Shown here piece by piece: positions 54,194-61,748 of a stretch of DNA of 64,000 bases. A model generated the notes under the pieces. That model was not told where the DNA came from, ran no database searches, and worked only from the letters and a program-made list of their open reading frames with translations. Within the stretch, counting starts at the first letter, position 1. The number at the start of each line of letters is the position of its first letter. This DNA comes from Nostoc sp. FACHB-973 (GTDB lineage Bacteria > Cyanobacteriota > Cyanobacteriia > Cyanobacteriales > Nostocaceae), in NCBI RefSeq assembly GCF_014698115.1, contig NZ_JACJSJ010000003.1, positions 1-64,000 of the forward strand. The letters are read 5' to 3'. A program made the translations under genes and the position numbers.

Positions 54194-54718
54194 ATGGATA
54201 ATAATCTAGCCGTAGTTTATCTCTCAATTTTGGTAGGTTTGCTCACATTTACAGTTGTGGGTGTTTTTCGCCAAATTTTCAAAACTCGCAAGGTTGAAAG
54301 CTCTTTTTCTAAGTTACGAAAGAAATTAGAGAAAGAAAAGGGCACTACTCAAGAATATTACGAGTTAGGGAGTATCTATTCCGAAAAAAAATTGTATTCT
54401 CAGGCGATCGCATTATTTCAAAAAGCTCTGAAAGCTTCCCAAGAAGAGGGAGAAGAAAATGTTGCCCCCATTTACAATGGACTAGGCTATGTTTACTTTA
54501 TTCAAGAGCAATATGACCTAGCAATTCGTCAGTACAAAGAAGCCCTAAAATTTCAACCAGATTATGTGACAGCGTTAAATAATCTTGGTCACGCCTATGA
54601 GAAGAAAAAATTAACTACTCAAGCATTACAAACTTACGAAGAAGCACTCAAATTTGCTCCAAATAACTCTATTGCTAAACGCCGCGCTGAATCTTTACGT
54701 CGTTTAGTTTCTGCATAA
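54194..54718 (+). CDS. ycf37: TPR protein, Ycf37-like
   Basis: I use ATG 54194 (MDNNLAVVYLSILVGLL), giving 174 residues. One N-terminal membrane helix is followed by three TPR units (YYELGSIYSEKKLYSQAIALF, YNGLGYVYFIQEQYDLAIRQY, NNLGHAYEKKKLTTQALQTY). This order and length match cyanobacterial Ycf37, which helps assemble or stabilise photosystem I. The alternative is a generic TPR anchor protein. STRR repeats follow its stop. Confidence 0.78.
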   Translation: MDNNLAVVYLSILVGLLTFTVVGVFRQIFKTRKVESSFSKLRKKLEKEKGTTQEYYELGSIYSEKKLYSQAIALFQKALKASQEEGEENVAPIYNGLGYVYFIQEQYDLAIRQYKEALKFQPDYVTALNNLGHAYEKKKLTTQALQTYEEALKFAPNNSIAKRRAESLRRLVSA

Positions 54719-54722
54719 ATTA

Positions 54723-54828
54723 GGGCATTGGGAATGGGGTATTGGGAGGTGTAGAAGGTGTGGGAAGCTTTTTTCTAATCTCCCCCCTCTCCCCACACTC
54801 CCCACTCCCTACTCCCCACTCCCCACCT
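54723..54828. repeat. STRR GGGAATG and CCCCACT units
   Basis: G-rich heptamers run into CCCCACT/CCCTACT heptamers; the halves can pair. Confidence 0.8.
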
Positions 54829-54925
54829 CTTCCCAAATTAATTTACCTTTAGCCTCTGAATTTATCGGTTTTCAGGCTTAGGCTTGGAAATAGATAACTG
54901 TACGTCTTTTGTCAAAATGTAAAAG

Positions 54926-56908
54926 ATGATTAAGCGGCTAAGGTATTTTTTTTGGCTGGCTATTGCCATCATTGTTGTCATTTCTATCTCATTTGCATTA
55001 ATGGGAAGACTATCTGCTCAGCAGGTTTCAATTTCTCATCCTTTAAGTGCGTTAACTGAGGCAGAAATTAGTACAGCTGTTTCGGTTGTCAAAAGAGAAA
55101 AAATTTTGAGCGAAATGGCTGCTTTTCCACTGATTGCTTTACAAGAACCAGATAAAGAAGAAGTTCTAAATTTCACACCTGGTAAAGTTTTTAACCGTAA
55201 AGCTTTTTTGGTAATCTATGAACGTTCCCAAAACAAAACTTTTGAGGGAGTTGTTGATTTAACCAGCAAAACCTTAAATTCCTGGAAAGAAATACCCTCT
55301 GTCCAACCCGCACTCGTCAATTCAGAATATGAACTAGCAACCCAGGTAGTTAAAGCCGATCCCCGATGGCAAGCGGCGATGCAAAGGCGGGGAATTAGCG
55401 ATTTTGAGCGAGTCAAAATCAGTTGGTGGGCACCAGGAATCCTGAGTGAACAGGAAGAAAAAACAGGTAATCGTCTTTGTCGGGGCTTATCTTACTATAT
55501 GGGCAAACACTGGAATTATTACGGTAGTCCGATTGAAGGAGTGGTAGCAACGGTAAATTTAAATACTGGTAAAATTGCCAGTGTTGTTGATAGGGGAAAA
55601 GTGCCTTTCTCTCAAGAAAATTGGAACTACGATGTTAAATCTTTGGGCAAATTACTTTCACCACCCAAAGCATTAAAAATGCTACAACCTAATGGTAAAA
55701 GCTTCCAAATTAATGATAATCAAATTAGCTGGCAGGGTTGGAATTTTCGCTATTTAATGCATCCCCGTAGTGGTTTGATGCTGTACCAAGTGACACACAA
55801 AGATGGAGAAAATCTCCGGCCAGTTTTATACCGCGCTAGTCTCTCAGAAATGGTAGTTCCTTATGGCGATCCTGAGCCTACTTGGTCATTTAGAAATGCC
55901 TTTGATGTTGGGGAATATAACCTTGGTTTATTAGCAAATAAGATGGAGTTAGGTAAGGAAATTCCTGAAAACGGCCTATTGTTAGATGCAATATTTGCTG
56001 ATGAACAGGGAGAACCTTACAAAATGCCAGGGGTTATCGGTATCTACGAACGCGATAATGGAATGCTCTGGAAACATTATGAGTATAATACTCAACGTAA
56101 TGATGTCCGTCGCAATCGAGAATTAGTGATGACGATGACGGTGGCAATTGACAACTACGATTACAGCCTGAATTGGATCTTTCATCAGGATGGAACTTTA
56201 GAAGTACAAAACGAATTAACAGGTATTGTATTGGCACAGGGAACGTCTGCCGAAAAACAATCCCAAGAAAATTCCTATGGTCAGCTAATTGCAAAAAACA
56301 TTATAGGAGTAAATCACCAGCACTTTTTCAACTATCGCCTAGATTTGGATGTAGATGGTAAAGCTAATTCCGTGATGGAAATGAATGTTAACGCTTTGCC
56401 GATGGATGAAAAAAATCCTTTAGGAAATGCGATGGTACTGGCAGAAAACCCATTAGCCAAAGAAACAGATGCTGTGCGCGATTTGGATATGAAACACAGT
56501 CGAAAATGGATGATTGTGAGTGCAGATAAAAAGAATGCTCTCGGTGCTACACCTGGATATATGCTGATGCCAGAAGGAAATTCCATGTTTTTTCCTGTAG
56601 AAGGCTCAAAAATCCGGCAACGAGCAGAATTTGCCACACACCACGTTTGGGTAACAAAATATAAACCTAGCGAACTTTATGCTGGCGGCGATTATCCCAA
56701 TCAAACTCAACCTAGACAGGGTTTACCTAAATATATTGCAGACGATGAATCGCTGATGGGTGAAGATATCGTGTTATGGTACACAATGGGCGTGACTCAT
56801 ATTCCGCGATCGGAAGATTGGCCTGTGATGCCTGTTCATCGAGTTGGATTTAAGCTAGTACCTAGAGGATTCTTTAGCCGCAATCCAGCTATTAATTTAC
56901 CAGAGTAA
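54926..56908 (+). CDS. copper-containing primary-amine oxidase
   Basis: The 660-residue protein starts with a signal or anchor helix (residues 5-25). Its catalytic domain has the cofactor site NYDY with Tyr411 (the future TPQ). Copper ligands are His464 and His466 (VNHQHFF) and a C-terminal His in MPVHRVGF. The upstream YGDPEPTWSFRNAFDVGEY holds the catalytic Asp. Two copper amine oxidase N-terminal domains precede it. It oxidises primary amines to aldehyde, ammonia and hydrogen peroxide in the periplasm. The length and motifs are complete. It is flanked by STRR tracts and is monocistronic. Confidence 0.93.
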   Translation: MIKRLRYFFWLAIAIIVVISISFALMGRLSAQQVSISHPLSALTEAEISTAVSVVKREKILSEMAAFPLIALQEPDKEEVLNFTPGKVFNRKAFLVIYERSQNKTFEGVVDLTSKTLNSWKEIPSVQPALVNSEYELATQVVKADPRWQAAMQRRGISDFERVKISWWAPGILSEQEEKTGNRLCRGLSYYMGKHWNYYGSPIEGVVATVNLNTGKIASVVDRGKVPFSQENWNYDVKSLGKLLSPPKALKMLQPNGKSFQINDNQISWQGWNFRYLMHPRSGLMLYQVTHKDGENLRPVLYRASLSEMVVPYGDPEPTWSFRNAFDVGEYNLGLLANKMELGKEIPENGLLLDAIFADEQGEPYKMPGVIGIYERDNGMLWKHYEYNTQRNDVRRNRELVMTMTVAIDNYDYSLNWIFHQDGTLEVQNELTGIVLAQGTSAEKQSQENSYGQLIAKNIIGVNHQHFFNYRLDLDVDGKANSVMEMNVNALPMDEKNPLGNAMVLAENPLAKETDAVRDLDMKHSRKWMIVSADKKNALGATPGYMLMPEGNSMFFPVEGSKIRQRAEFATHHVWVTKYKPSELYAGGDYPNQTQPRQGLPKYIADDESLMGEDIVLWYTMGVTHIPRSEDWPVMPVHRVGFKLVPRGFFSRNPAINLPE

Positions 56909-57204
56909 AATATTCTTTTTCTTAAATTTTCGTGGTTGATTTTTTTGGTAATCTGTAAACCTGTAACTTCAAATAATTCGTAATTGATAATGGGCTACGC
57001 CCCGCTACGCTAACGTAATTCGTAATTTAATTAGTTGAGGATTTAGACACCAACTAATTCAAAATCACCAACTCATAAATTTTGGTGTGGTGTTCTACCA
57101 ATAATTACGAATTACGAATTACGAATTACGAATTACGAATTAGTTAAATGCTGATAAGCTGATAATAGCTCAAATCATTGCAGTTTTGATTCATAGGATA
57201 ACTC
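56909..57204. other. intergenic region with AATTACG tandem repeats
   Basis: No gene. It holds five perfect AATTACG heptamers (57103-57137) and a GGGCTACGCCCCGCTACGC tract near 56993. Confidence 0.6.
57103..57142. repeat. AATTACG tandem heptamers
   Basis: Five perfect units plus a partial one. Confidence 0.9.
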
Positions 57205-57774
57205 ATGAATTTTCCAGAAATTAATATTCCCGGCGATGGCAAACTTCACGCTCGTTTAATTACTTCCTTGGGGGAAATTGTAGTTCGTTTAGAGGAAGAG
57301 AAAACCCCCAACACAGTCAAAAATTTTGTCGGTCTAGCAACTGGAACAATTGACTGGAAAGACCCTAAAACTGGTCAATCTCTCAAGGGTACTCCTGCCT
57401 ACGATGGGATTCGCTTTCACCGAGTCATCCCTGATTTTATGATTCAGTGTGGCGATCCCCTGACTCGTTATCTGGATATGGCTAACCGTTGGGGTACTGG
57501 TGGGCCGGGATATCAATTTGGAGATGAATTTCATCCCGAATTGAAACACTCTAGTGCGGGTATCCTCTCAATGGCAAATGCAGGACCCGGTACTAATGGT
57601 TCGCAATGGTTCATTACAGAAGTACCAACGCCTTACCTTGACCGCAAACACAGTGTTTTTGGTGAAGTTGTGGAAGGTATGGATGTAGTCAACCAGATTG
57701 CCAATGTACCCACGACTAGAGATCGTCCAAATCAAGAGGTAGTGTTACAAAAAGTAGAAATTTTTCGGCAGTAA
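57205..57774 (+). CDS. cyclophilin-type peptidyl-prolyl isomerase
   Basis: The 189-residue cyclophilin has the standard motifs [52 protein letters not shown] and [19 protein letters not shown]. These include the catalytic Arg and Phe positions. It has no signal peptide, so it works in the cytosol, speeding proline bond turnover during protein folding. The N-terminal phrase [19 protein letters not shown] is typical of cyanobacterial forms. It stands alone. Confidence 0.95.
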   Translation: MNFPEINIPGDGKLHARLITSLGEIVVRLEEEKTPNTVKNFVGLATGTIDWKDPKTGQSLKGTPAYDGIRFHRVIPDFMIQCGDPLTRYLDMANRWGTGGPGYQFGDEFHPELKHSSAGILSMANAGPGTNGSQWFITEVPTPYLDRKHSVFGEVVEGMDVVNQIANVPTTRDRPNQEVVLQKVEIFRQ

Positions 57775-58347
57775 CTAACATCACTCTCTAAGAATTCAGG
57801 ATTCAGAATTCAGAATGGTTGAAAATCAATAGTTGTATACCTGTTTGATTTTGTGTCAATTATTAAGCTTGGATATGCAAGCCTGATTAATTCTGACTTC
57901 TGAATTCTGACTTTTGGGCTTTGCTGAATCCCAGTATAAATTGAGATTTTTCGATAGACTCAACAATGATTCTTTGCGTCTTTGCGTCAGGCTCATTTAT
58001 ACTTTCAATCAGCAACGCCAACTTTTGAATTCTGCTGTAAATTTTCTCAATTTATTGGTGATGATTAACACACCGCCCCAAATTGAAAACAAATTTGCCG
58101 AAAAATTAAGATTTATTTTAAAAAAGCAACAGGAATGTTGTTAAACTCAGAAGCTAGATTCCAATCAGGAACGAGGTTTGGGGGATGCTTACGGCTACGA
58201 ATTCCAGACAAAACCCTTACAAGTCTTCACTTCATGAGAGATACAAGTTTTGCGACAATCAAAAACGATTGAATAAATAATCATGCACTTATAGTCCAAC
58301 TCTTATGGGACTCCGTGTTGTTTTAGTTGAAAAAGGAGAAGATACTA
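57775..58347. other. intergenic region upstream of chlB
   Basis: No supported gene; a 76-codon open frame at 57914 is without a plausible start. ATTCAGAATTCAG-type repeats (57791-57815 and 57890-57912) face each other in inverted order. chlB has a strong AAAGGAG site at 58333-58339. Confidence 0.55.
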
Positions 58348-59874
58348 ATGAAATTGGCTTACTGGATGTATGCAGGCCCAGCCCATATCGGCACTCTCCG
58401 AATCGCTAGTTCTTTTAAAAACGTTCATGCAATCATGCACGCGCCACTAGGGGATGATTACTTCAACGTCATGCGCTCTATGCTATCGCGGGAGAGGGAT
58501 TTCACTCCGGTGACAACCAGTGTTGTCGATCGCAACGTTTTGGCACGCGGTTCTCAGGAAAAGGTGGTAGATAACATCACCCGCAAAGATGCCGAGGAAC
58601 ACCCAGATTTAATTGTGTTAACTCCCACCTGCACTTCTAGCATTTTGCAAGAAGACTTACACAACTTTGTAGAACGGGCGCAACTGGAAGCCAAAGGGGA
58701 CGTAATGCTGGCGGATGTGAACCATTACCGCTACAACGAACTGCAAGCAGCCGATCGCACTCTCGATCAAATTGTCCAATACTACATTGAAAAAGCCCGG
58801 AAGCGGGGCGAATTAGCAGAAGGCAAAACCGAAAAGCCCTCAGTTAACATTATCGGTACTACCACCCTCGGTTTCCACAACAATCACGACTGCACCGAAC
58901 TCAAACGGCTGATGGCTGACTTGGGGATTGAGGTAAATACCTTAATTCCCGAAGGTGCTTCGGTGAAGGACTTGAAGAAGATGCCCAAAGCCTGGTTTAA
59001 CCTGGTGCCTTACCGGGAACTTGGTTTGACTACAGCTCGTTACCTAGAAGAACAATTCGGCACACCTTATATAGACATTACCCCAATGGGTGTAGTGGAA
59101 ACTGCTCGGTGTATCCGTAAAATTCAGCAGGTAATTAACGCCCAAGGCGCTGATGTTAACTACGAAGATTTCATAAACGAGCAAACCCTGCATGTATCAC
59201 AGGCTGCTTGGTTCTCCCGTTCCATTGACTGTCAAAACTTGACCGGCAAAAAAGCAGTGGTATTTGGCGACAACACCCACGCCGCCGCCATCACTAAGAT
59301 TTTGGCAAGAGAAATGGGGATTCACGTAGTTTGGGCTGGAACCTACTGCAAATATGATGCAGACTGGTTCCGGGAACAGGTGAGCGAATATTGTGATGAA
59401 GTGCTGATTACAGACGATCATGGCGCAATTGGGGATGCGATCGCTCGCGTCGAACCCTCGGCTATTTTCGGCACCCAAATGGAACGCCACGTTGGTAAGC
59501 GCTTGGATATTCCTTGCGGTGTAATTGCTGCACCCATCCACGTCCAAAATTTCCCCATTGGTTACAAACCATTTATGGGTTACGAAGGTACAAATCAAAT
59601 TACAGATTTAATCTACAATTCCTTCACTTTAGGAATGGAAGATCATCTTTTAGAAATATTTGGAGGTCATGATACCAAGGAAGTAATTACTAAAGGAATT
59701 TCCGCGGATTCTGACCTGAGTTGGACAAAAGATGGTCAAGCAGAATTGAATAAAATTCCGGGATTTGTGCGCGGGAAAGTGAAGCGTAATACTGAAAAAT
59801 TTGCCCGCGATCGGGGTTTCAAGGAAATCAATGCTGAAGTGTTGTACGCCGCGAAGGAAGCTGTAGGCGCGTAG
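58348..59874 (+). CDS. chlB: light-independent protochlorophyllide reductase subunit B
   Basis: ATG 58348 follows AAAAAGGAGAAGATACTA; the frame continues upstream but [20 protein letters not shown] is the family start. At 508 residues it has normal ChlB length. Motifs include [14 protein letters not shown] near 95, [29 protein letters not shown] and the C-terminal [20 protein letters not shown]. With ChlN and ChlL it makes dark-operative protochlorophyllide reductase, allowing chlorophyll synthesis without light. chlL and chlN are not in this window. A terminator follows. Confidence 0.97.
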   Translation: MKLAYWMYAGPAHIGTLRIASSFKNVHAIMHAPLGDDYFNVMRSMLSRERDFTPVTTSVVDRNVLARGSQEKVVDNITRKDAEEHPDLIVLTPTCTSSILQEDLHNFVERAQLEAKGDVMLADVNHYRYNELQAADRTLDQIVQYYIEKARKRGELAEGKTEKPSVNIIGTTTLGFHNNHDCTELKRLMADLGIEVNTLIPEGASVKDLKKMPKAWFNLVPYRELGLTTARYLEEQFGTPYIDITPMGVVETARCIRKIQQVINAQGADVNYEDFINEQTLHVSQAAWFSRSIDCQNLTGKKAVVFGDNTHAAAITKILAREMGIHVVWAGTYCKYDADWFREQVSEYCDEVLITDDHGAIGDAIARVEPSAIFGTQMERHVGKRLDIPCGVIAAPIHVQNFPIGYKPFMGYEGTNQITDLIYNSFTLGMEDHLLEIFGGHDTKEVITKGISADSDLSWTKDGQAELNKIPGFVRGKVKRNTEKFARDRGFKEINAEVLYAAKEAVGA

Positions 59875-59898
59875 TTTAGCAGTTCATCGAGAAGATTG

Positions 59899-59938
59899 AG
59901 GGGTAAGGAGTTATGTATACTCTTTGCCCCTATTTTTT
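59899..59938 (+). terminator. rho-independent terminator of chlB
   Basis: AGGGGTAAGGAGT (59899-59911) pairs with ACTCTTTGCCCCT (59919-59931), allowing G-U pairs, followed by six T residues. Confidence 0.8.
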
Positions 59939-60046
59939 CGTTTCATTATTAAATATAGTGACACAACTTAAATTATGAGATATTATATTTTCATATGATT
60001 TTTTATATATTTATTTTCACAATTATTTAAAATAACTAAATAAAAT

Positions 60047-60421
60047 ATGAACGATGACAAAGCGGCATTATTAGCGGCACTATGTCAGGCTGGCATTAAG
60101 CACAGTCCAGAAAAAATGGTGCGGATTGCTAAGCAAACTGATGGCAAAATTGTATTTTTAGAAGAGGGAAATACTGAAGCAGGACTCCAGCACATACTGG
60201 AACAACATTCTTTGGAGTTCCTAAATCAGGGTATTGAACCAGAGCAGATACCAGATGCGATAATTGCAGCAGTTACTCAAGGTAGAGTGACTGGTTATCA
60301 AGGAAAACGAAAAACTCGTACCATTTATGAAGTTACCTTCAATGGCAAAATCCAATATATTTCTGTGACTGTAAGCGATAATGGTTATATAGTTGGTGCT
60401 AACCCCAGAACTTCCCCATAA
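60047..60421 (+). CDS. putative BECR-fold ribonuclease toxin
   Basis: The 124-residue protein resembles the BECR (barnase-EndoU-colicin E5-RelE) toxins found as C-terminal domains of polymorphic toxins and in phage. The visible pattern is LEEGNTEAGLQHILEQHSLEF (His), a helix, then GYQGKRKTRTIYEVTFNG (Lys, Arg), and VSDNGYIVGANP at the end. There is no signal peptide or delivery domain, so it is a free-standing module. The gene has the start ATG 60047 and a short AT-rich upstream region. It lies 15 bases before a gene that looks like an immunity protein. The family call is by motif memory. Confidence 0.6.
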   Translation: MNDDKAALLAALCQAGIKHSPEKMVRIAKQTDGKIVFLEEGNTEAGLQHILEQHSLEFLNQGIEPEQIPDAIIAAVTQGRVTGYQGKRKTRTIYEVTFNGKIQYISVTVSDNGYIVGANPRTSP

Positions 60422-60436
60422 CTTGGTAGAGAGACT

Positions 60437-60796
60437 ATGGTAGCAAAAATCAAACTCATGGCTGATTATGGATGCTACCCACTATGGTGGGCTAGTTCTG
60501 ATCGAGCTGGTGATATTGATCCAGAGACACTGCCACTAAGTAAAGAAACTATTAGCCGTTTGGATAAATGGGCAGAAGTTTACGATGCAAAATTGAACTG
60601 GGAAAATCCTGGTGATTCGCTGGGTTTTTCCAGTCTAGAGGCTGAAGCGGCTTTTGAGGATGAAGGAATTAGTTTGTGGAAGCAACTACAAAAAGAACTT
60701 GTGCCTAACTATCAAGTAATCTATTTTAGTAATAGACTACGTAAAGTTGTTACTCATCCTAGCGAATTAGAAGTTTTACCTGTTATTCAGCAATGA
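60437..60796 (+). CDS. putative immunity protein
   Basis: The 119-residue protein begins MVAKIKLMADYGCYPLWWAS and continues LPLSKETISRLDKWAEVYDAKLNWENPGDS, then EAEAAFEDEGISLWKQLQKEL. This pattern is shared, from memory, by a widespread immunity family that follows toxin domains. It is acidic, as expected for a partner of a basic nuclease. It starts 15 bases after the putative toxin stop, so the two are cotranscribed. It probably neutralises that toxin by binding. Confidence 0.6.
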   Translation: MVAKIKLMADYGCYPLWWASSDRAGDIDPETLPLSKETISRLDKWAEVYDAKLNWENPGDSLGFSSLEAEAAFEDEGISLWKQLQKELVPNYQVIYFSNRLRKVVTHPSELEVLPVIQQ

Positions 60797-61125
60797 TTTG
60801 TGCTAACAAAATTTTGAGTGAAAGTTCTTCATCGCGCCTCAACCTCAAAATAATGATAAGTCAGGGAACTAATCAGTAATTTTCCGGAGTTCGAGAGTTA
60901 ATCAACAGAAGGTAGTGTATTTTTCTAGGTTCGCCTATAGCCTGCTAACGCACGCCATGCGCTTAAAGCAGTGATAAACTTCATCTTTTTACTCATCCTA
61001 TCTGAACATTCTACTGACTCTCATCATTGACTTTCACATATCCACTCCATCTAACAACAGATGTAAAGCGTGGAATATTTATCTTTAATACACTACCAAT
61101 CAGCTGAATCTTTAGGAGAATATTA
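60797..61125. other. intergenic region, nothing seen
   Basis: About 330 AT-rich bases lie between the immunity-like gene and the PNPOx-like gene. A TTTAGGAGAATATT ribosome site precedes 61126. No hairpin or gene is evident. Confidence 0.55.
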
Positions 61126-61587
61126 ATGTTAGATATTGATGAAATGAGTTCAAAAGAAATACACGAACTACTACACCAAGTAGGATACGGTCATCTCGGC
61201 TGCATACACGAAGGCAAACCCTACGTGATGCCAATGTATTATTATCTCGAAGAAGATGACATCTACCTGTTTACAACCGTGGGCATGAAGACTCATGACA
61301 TAGACGCGAATCCAGAAATCTGCCTACAGGTTGAAGAAATTCACGGGCCCCGTCATTGGCGCAGCGTGATTGTGAATGGTCGAGCCTCACGCCTCACCGA
61401 GCGTCCAGAAATTGATCGGGCAATGCAGTTTATCAAAGAGCGCAATACAACGCTTTCACCCGCGATCAATCGAACTTGGATTGATGCTGAGGGACGTTCA
61501 GAAGCCATCGCAATCTACCGCATCCATGAGAGTGAGATAAGTGGACGAACCACTGATGGAGTTAGCAGTCAGTCAAAATTAAGATGA
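61126..61587 (+). CDS. PNPOx-like flavin-binding protein
   Basis: The 153-residue protein has the split-barrel fold of the pyridoxamine 5'-phosphate oxidase-like family: HQVGYGHLGCIHEGKPYVMPMYYYLEEDDIYLFTTVGMKTHDI and a terminal DAEGRSEAIAIYRI. Such proteins bind FMN, F420 or heme. The precise reaction is not predictable, though detoxification or stress roles are common. It starts with a strong AGGAG site. It may be linked to the P-type ATPase gene beginning 162 bases after its stop, although the gap contains no shared operon evidence. Confidence 0.85.
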   Translation: MLDIDEMSSKEIHELLHQVGYGHLGCIHEGKPYVMPMYYYLEEDDIYLFTTVGMKTHDIDANPEICLQVEEIHGPRHWRSVIVNGRASRLTERPEIDRAMQFIKERNTTLSPAINRTWIDAEGRSEAIAIYRIHESEISGRTTDGVSSQSKLR

Positions 61588-61748
61588 ACTGCGAAAGCAA
61601 ATTGCTCACAGGATGCAGCTTGTGAAGAAGCCTGTTTGGAAGTGAATCAGGATAAACGTTGATACTACCTCACGAGTTCTTCAAGTTTGGTATTTAACAT
61701 CAAGTTGGATTGCTCTGTTTTTTATGTTTCATAGGAAAAAGCGGGATT

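Noticed and set aside
57914-58144. 76-codon frame upstream of chlB
   Set aside because: No ribosome site, odd composition, and it occupies the likely chlB promoter.
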